Positions 4,925 to 6,681 of a DNA stretch of 6,681 bases are shown one piece after another. The stretch's first letter is position 1. The number at the start of each line of letters is the position of its first letter. The DNA is from Acidobacteriota bacterium. Lineage in GTDB: Bacteria; Acidobacteriota; Terriglobia; Terriglobales; Acidobacteriaceae. The stretch lies in contig JAJZDO010000797.1 of NCBI GenBank assembly GCA_021805955.1, positions 1-6,681 on the forward strand. The letters run 5' to 3'. Position numbers and translations under genes: made by a program. The notes beneath the pieces were generated by a model that was not told the DNA's origin, searched no databases, and was given only the letters and a program-made list of their open reading frames with translations.

Positions 4925-6681
4925 CAGGTCCGGCTGCTGGTTGTCATGCTTTTCGTTCTCTTCTTCATGGCCGCGGTGGATCAGGTAGTACACCGTGGGT
5001 ACCAGGAACACGGTGACGATGCCGGAGACCGTAAGGCCACCCAGAATGGCGCGGGCCAGCGGAGCATATTGTTCGCTGCCTGCCTCCAGTCCGAGCGCCA
5101 TGGGAATCATGCCCAGCGCGGTGGCGAGCGTCGTCATCATGATGGGGCGCAGACGCACCTTGCATGCCTCGGTCAACGCCTCTTTCAATGGCTTGCCTTC
5201 CGCGCGCTGGATGCCGACAAAGTCGACGATCAAAATGCTGTCCGAGACCACGATTCCCGTCATCATCAACAGCCCCATCAGCGACATGATGTTCATCGTA
5301 GTGTGGGTGACCAGCAGGAACAGCAGCACTCCGGAGACTCCCGGCGGCACGGCCATCAGGATGACGAAAGGATCGGAGAATGACGCAAACTGCGCCATAA
5401 GAATGAGGTAAACCAAGATCACCGCGAGGATCAGGCCGACGGCAAAACTCTTGAACGAAGTATGCATATCGTTGATCGAGCCAGCGATTGTAACTACTGT
5501 GCCATGCGGAGGTTTGACACTCTTTACGATCTTGTCGATCTGGTCGCCGATGTGTCCGAGGTCCTCCGTCTTCGGGGCAATGTAGACGTCGAACACGCGC
5601 CGCAGTTGATAGTGGTCGACTACGGTCGGCGTGTTGATATATCTCACGTCCGCAACTGCTTCCAGCGGCGTGATGTTGTCGTGCGGCAATATGGAAACTT
5701 CCGGTGCCGCGCTCCCGTCCATGCGCTTCGCAGCCAGCAGAGTGGAACCGGCACGCAGAGGGATCTCCTTGAAGTCCTTCATCGTCTGGATCTGGCTGTT
5801 GTAGTACTGCACGGTCAGCATGTAGTTGTTGCCCGACTTAGGGTCGATCCAGTAACTCGGCGCGATCATGCCGTTCGACGTGAGCGCAGTGATGACACCG
5901 TCGACAACGTTCTTTTCCGTCAGCCCCAGAATGGCGGCACGCTGGCGGCTCACATTCAACTGCAGGCCGGGATAGTCCATGTTCTGTGGAATCAGGACGT
6001 CGCTCACGTCGGTCAAAGCGCGGGCCTTGGTCGCGATCTGCTGGGCAATGTCATCGCCGTTTTTGAAATCCATCGTGCTTACGCGGACGTCGAACGGCGC
6101 GGGCTTGCCCTGGTTGATGATCGAGTCCACCAGGCCCCCGGCCTGAAAATATGTCTGCACCTCCGGCACTTCGCGGCTGACGCGTCTGCGTACCATCGAC
6201 ATATAAGCGTAGCTGCCGATGCTGTGATCTTCTTTCAAGCTGACCTGAATGATTCCGTTGTCCATCGCCGTATTGCTGGTGTAGATGGCGGAAAGGTCGG
6301 GATACACGCCGATGTTGGAAACGATCATGTTGAAGTCGTCCGGCTTGACGACCTGGCGCACGATGTTCTCGATGCGGTTGAAGTATTGGTCCGTCAACTC
6401 CAACCGTGTGCCGGAAGGGGCCTTGACCGTAATTTGAAATTGGCCGGGATCGGTACGCGGAAAGAATGCCACACCCAGAAACGGATACAGCGCGAGGCTG
6501 CAGACGACGAAGAGCATGAAGCCCGCAGTGACCAAAACCGGGCTTTCCAGGGAACGGTGGATTGCATTGTCGTATTTTCCCTGTATCCAGTGAAAGCCGT
6601 CGTTGAAACGTGCCACAACGTATTGGAACGGAGTCAGGTGTTTGTGTTCACGCCTGCGCTCGTCCGCATTTTCGTCCTCCG
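4910..6681 (-). CDS. RND efflux pump inner-membrane subunit, C-terminal part (partial)
   Basis: The reading frame is open to the window edge with no stop, so 590 codons of an expected 1,030-1,070 are visible. The GTG at 6616 is probably an internal valine, not a start; residues here are numbered from it. Segments match the second half of AcrB-type pumps: TM7 at about 25-50, a large periplasmic domain at 51-378 (opening FFPRTDPGQFQITVKAPSGT), then TM8 381-402, TM9 408-433, TM10 442-466, TM11 489-511 and TM12 523-547, and a charged tail. The motif RLRPIMMTTLATALGMIPMA at 488-507 is typical of the superfamily. The pump is a proton-driven trimer that captures substrates from periplasm or membrane. 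In TM10 the AcrB Lys940-Asn941 pair is replaced by Ser458-Asp459. The TM4 aspartates lie outside the window. It is co-translated with the channel gene; an adaptor gene is expected further upstream. HAE1-like multidrug or related exporter is likely; metal export is less likely. Confidence 0.93.
   Translation of the reverse strand, partial: EDENADERRREHKHLTPFQYVVARFNDGFHWIQGKYDNAIHRSLESPVLVTAGFMLFVVCSLALYPFLGVAFFPRTDPGQFQITVKAPSGTRLELTDQYFNRIENIVRQVVKPDDFNMIVSNIGVYPDLSAIYTSNTAMDNGIIQVSLKEDHSIGSYAYMSMVRRRVSREVPEVQTYFQAGGLVDSIINQGKPAPFDVRVSTMDFKNGDDIAQQIATKARALTDVSDVLIPQNMDYPGLQLNVSRQRAAILGLTEKNVVDGVITALTSNGMIAPSYWIDPKSGNNYMLTVQYYNSQIQTMKDFKEIPLRAGSTLLAAKRMDGSAAPEVSILPHDNITPLEAVADVRYINTPTVVDHYQLRRVFDVYIAPKTEDLGHIGDQIDKIVKSVKPPHGTVVTIAGSINDMHTSFKSFAVGLILAVILVYLILMAQFASFSDPFVILMAVPPGVSGVLLFLLVTHTTMNIMSLMGLLMMTGIVVSDSILIVDFVGIQRAEGKPLKEALTEACKVRLRPIMMTTLATALGMIPMALGLEAGSEQYAPLARAILGGLTVSGIVTVFLVPTVYYLIHRGHEEENEKHDNQQPDLEARA

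Noticed and set aside
6614..6616. GTG at 6616 as the true start of the pump gene
   Set aside because: The frame stays open to the window edge, no Shine-Dalgarno sequence precedes it, and the protein begins there just before TM7, so the first half of the pump must lie outside the window.
1..6681. CRISPR array, tRNA, rRNA, complete insertion sequence, toxin-antitoxin or phage defence genes
   Set aside because: No regularly spaced repeats, no tRNA-like cloverleaf, no transposase and no small gene pair were found on reading both strands.

Overview
The window most likely comes from the chromosome of an acidobacterium of the Terriglobia type. This is an inference from three things: a secreted TPR protein and a coiled-coil DcaP-like porin of kinds I associate with that group, an intergenic palindrome built on a CATTCTGAGCG...AGCGAAGAATC motif that I recall as widely dispersed in acidobacterial genomes, and a moderately GC-rich Gram-negative gene set. 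No rRNA, tRNA or other marker gene confirms it.

Layout, left to right. Positions 1-194 are a leader region with one weak promoter candidate. A plus-strand gene (195-1031) encodes a 278-residue exported protein with TPR-like helical repeats and no specific known function. Positions 1032-1296 are a gap between convergent genes. It holds a 112-bp nested inverted-repeat element (1084-1195) and then a strong hairpin (1241-1288) that probably terminates the porin gene. Everything to the right is on the minus strand, so it is read from the right edge leftwards: the C-terminal half of an RND efflux pump (6681-4910, N-terminal part outside the window), a TolC-type outer-membrane channel (4910-3426) whose ATG overlaps the pump's stop codon by one base, a probable terminator (3359-3391), a leader with a 9-bp dyad (3219-3243), and a porin (3111-1297).

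The pump and channel are two parts of a tripartite exporter. The third part, a periplasmic adaptor, is not in the window and would be expected beyond the right edge. The pump would take substrate from the periplasm or inner membrane and pass it to the channel. The one-base overlap argues that the two proteins are made by coupled translation. The porin is separated from the channel gene by about 310 bp with a terminator, so it is probably its own transcription unit. Its link to the exporter is only adjacency in the outer-membrane theme.

I see no clearly new biological system here. The points most worth a second look are the nested palindromic element, the replacement of the canonical RND proton-relay lysine by serine-aspartate in TM10, the hairpin in the porin leader, and the duplicated Shine-Dalgarno-like sequence before two in-frame porin starts.
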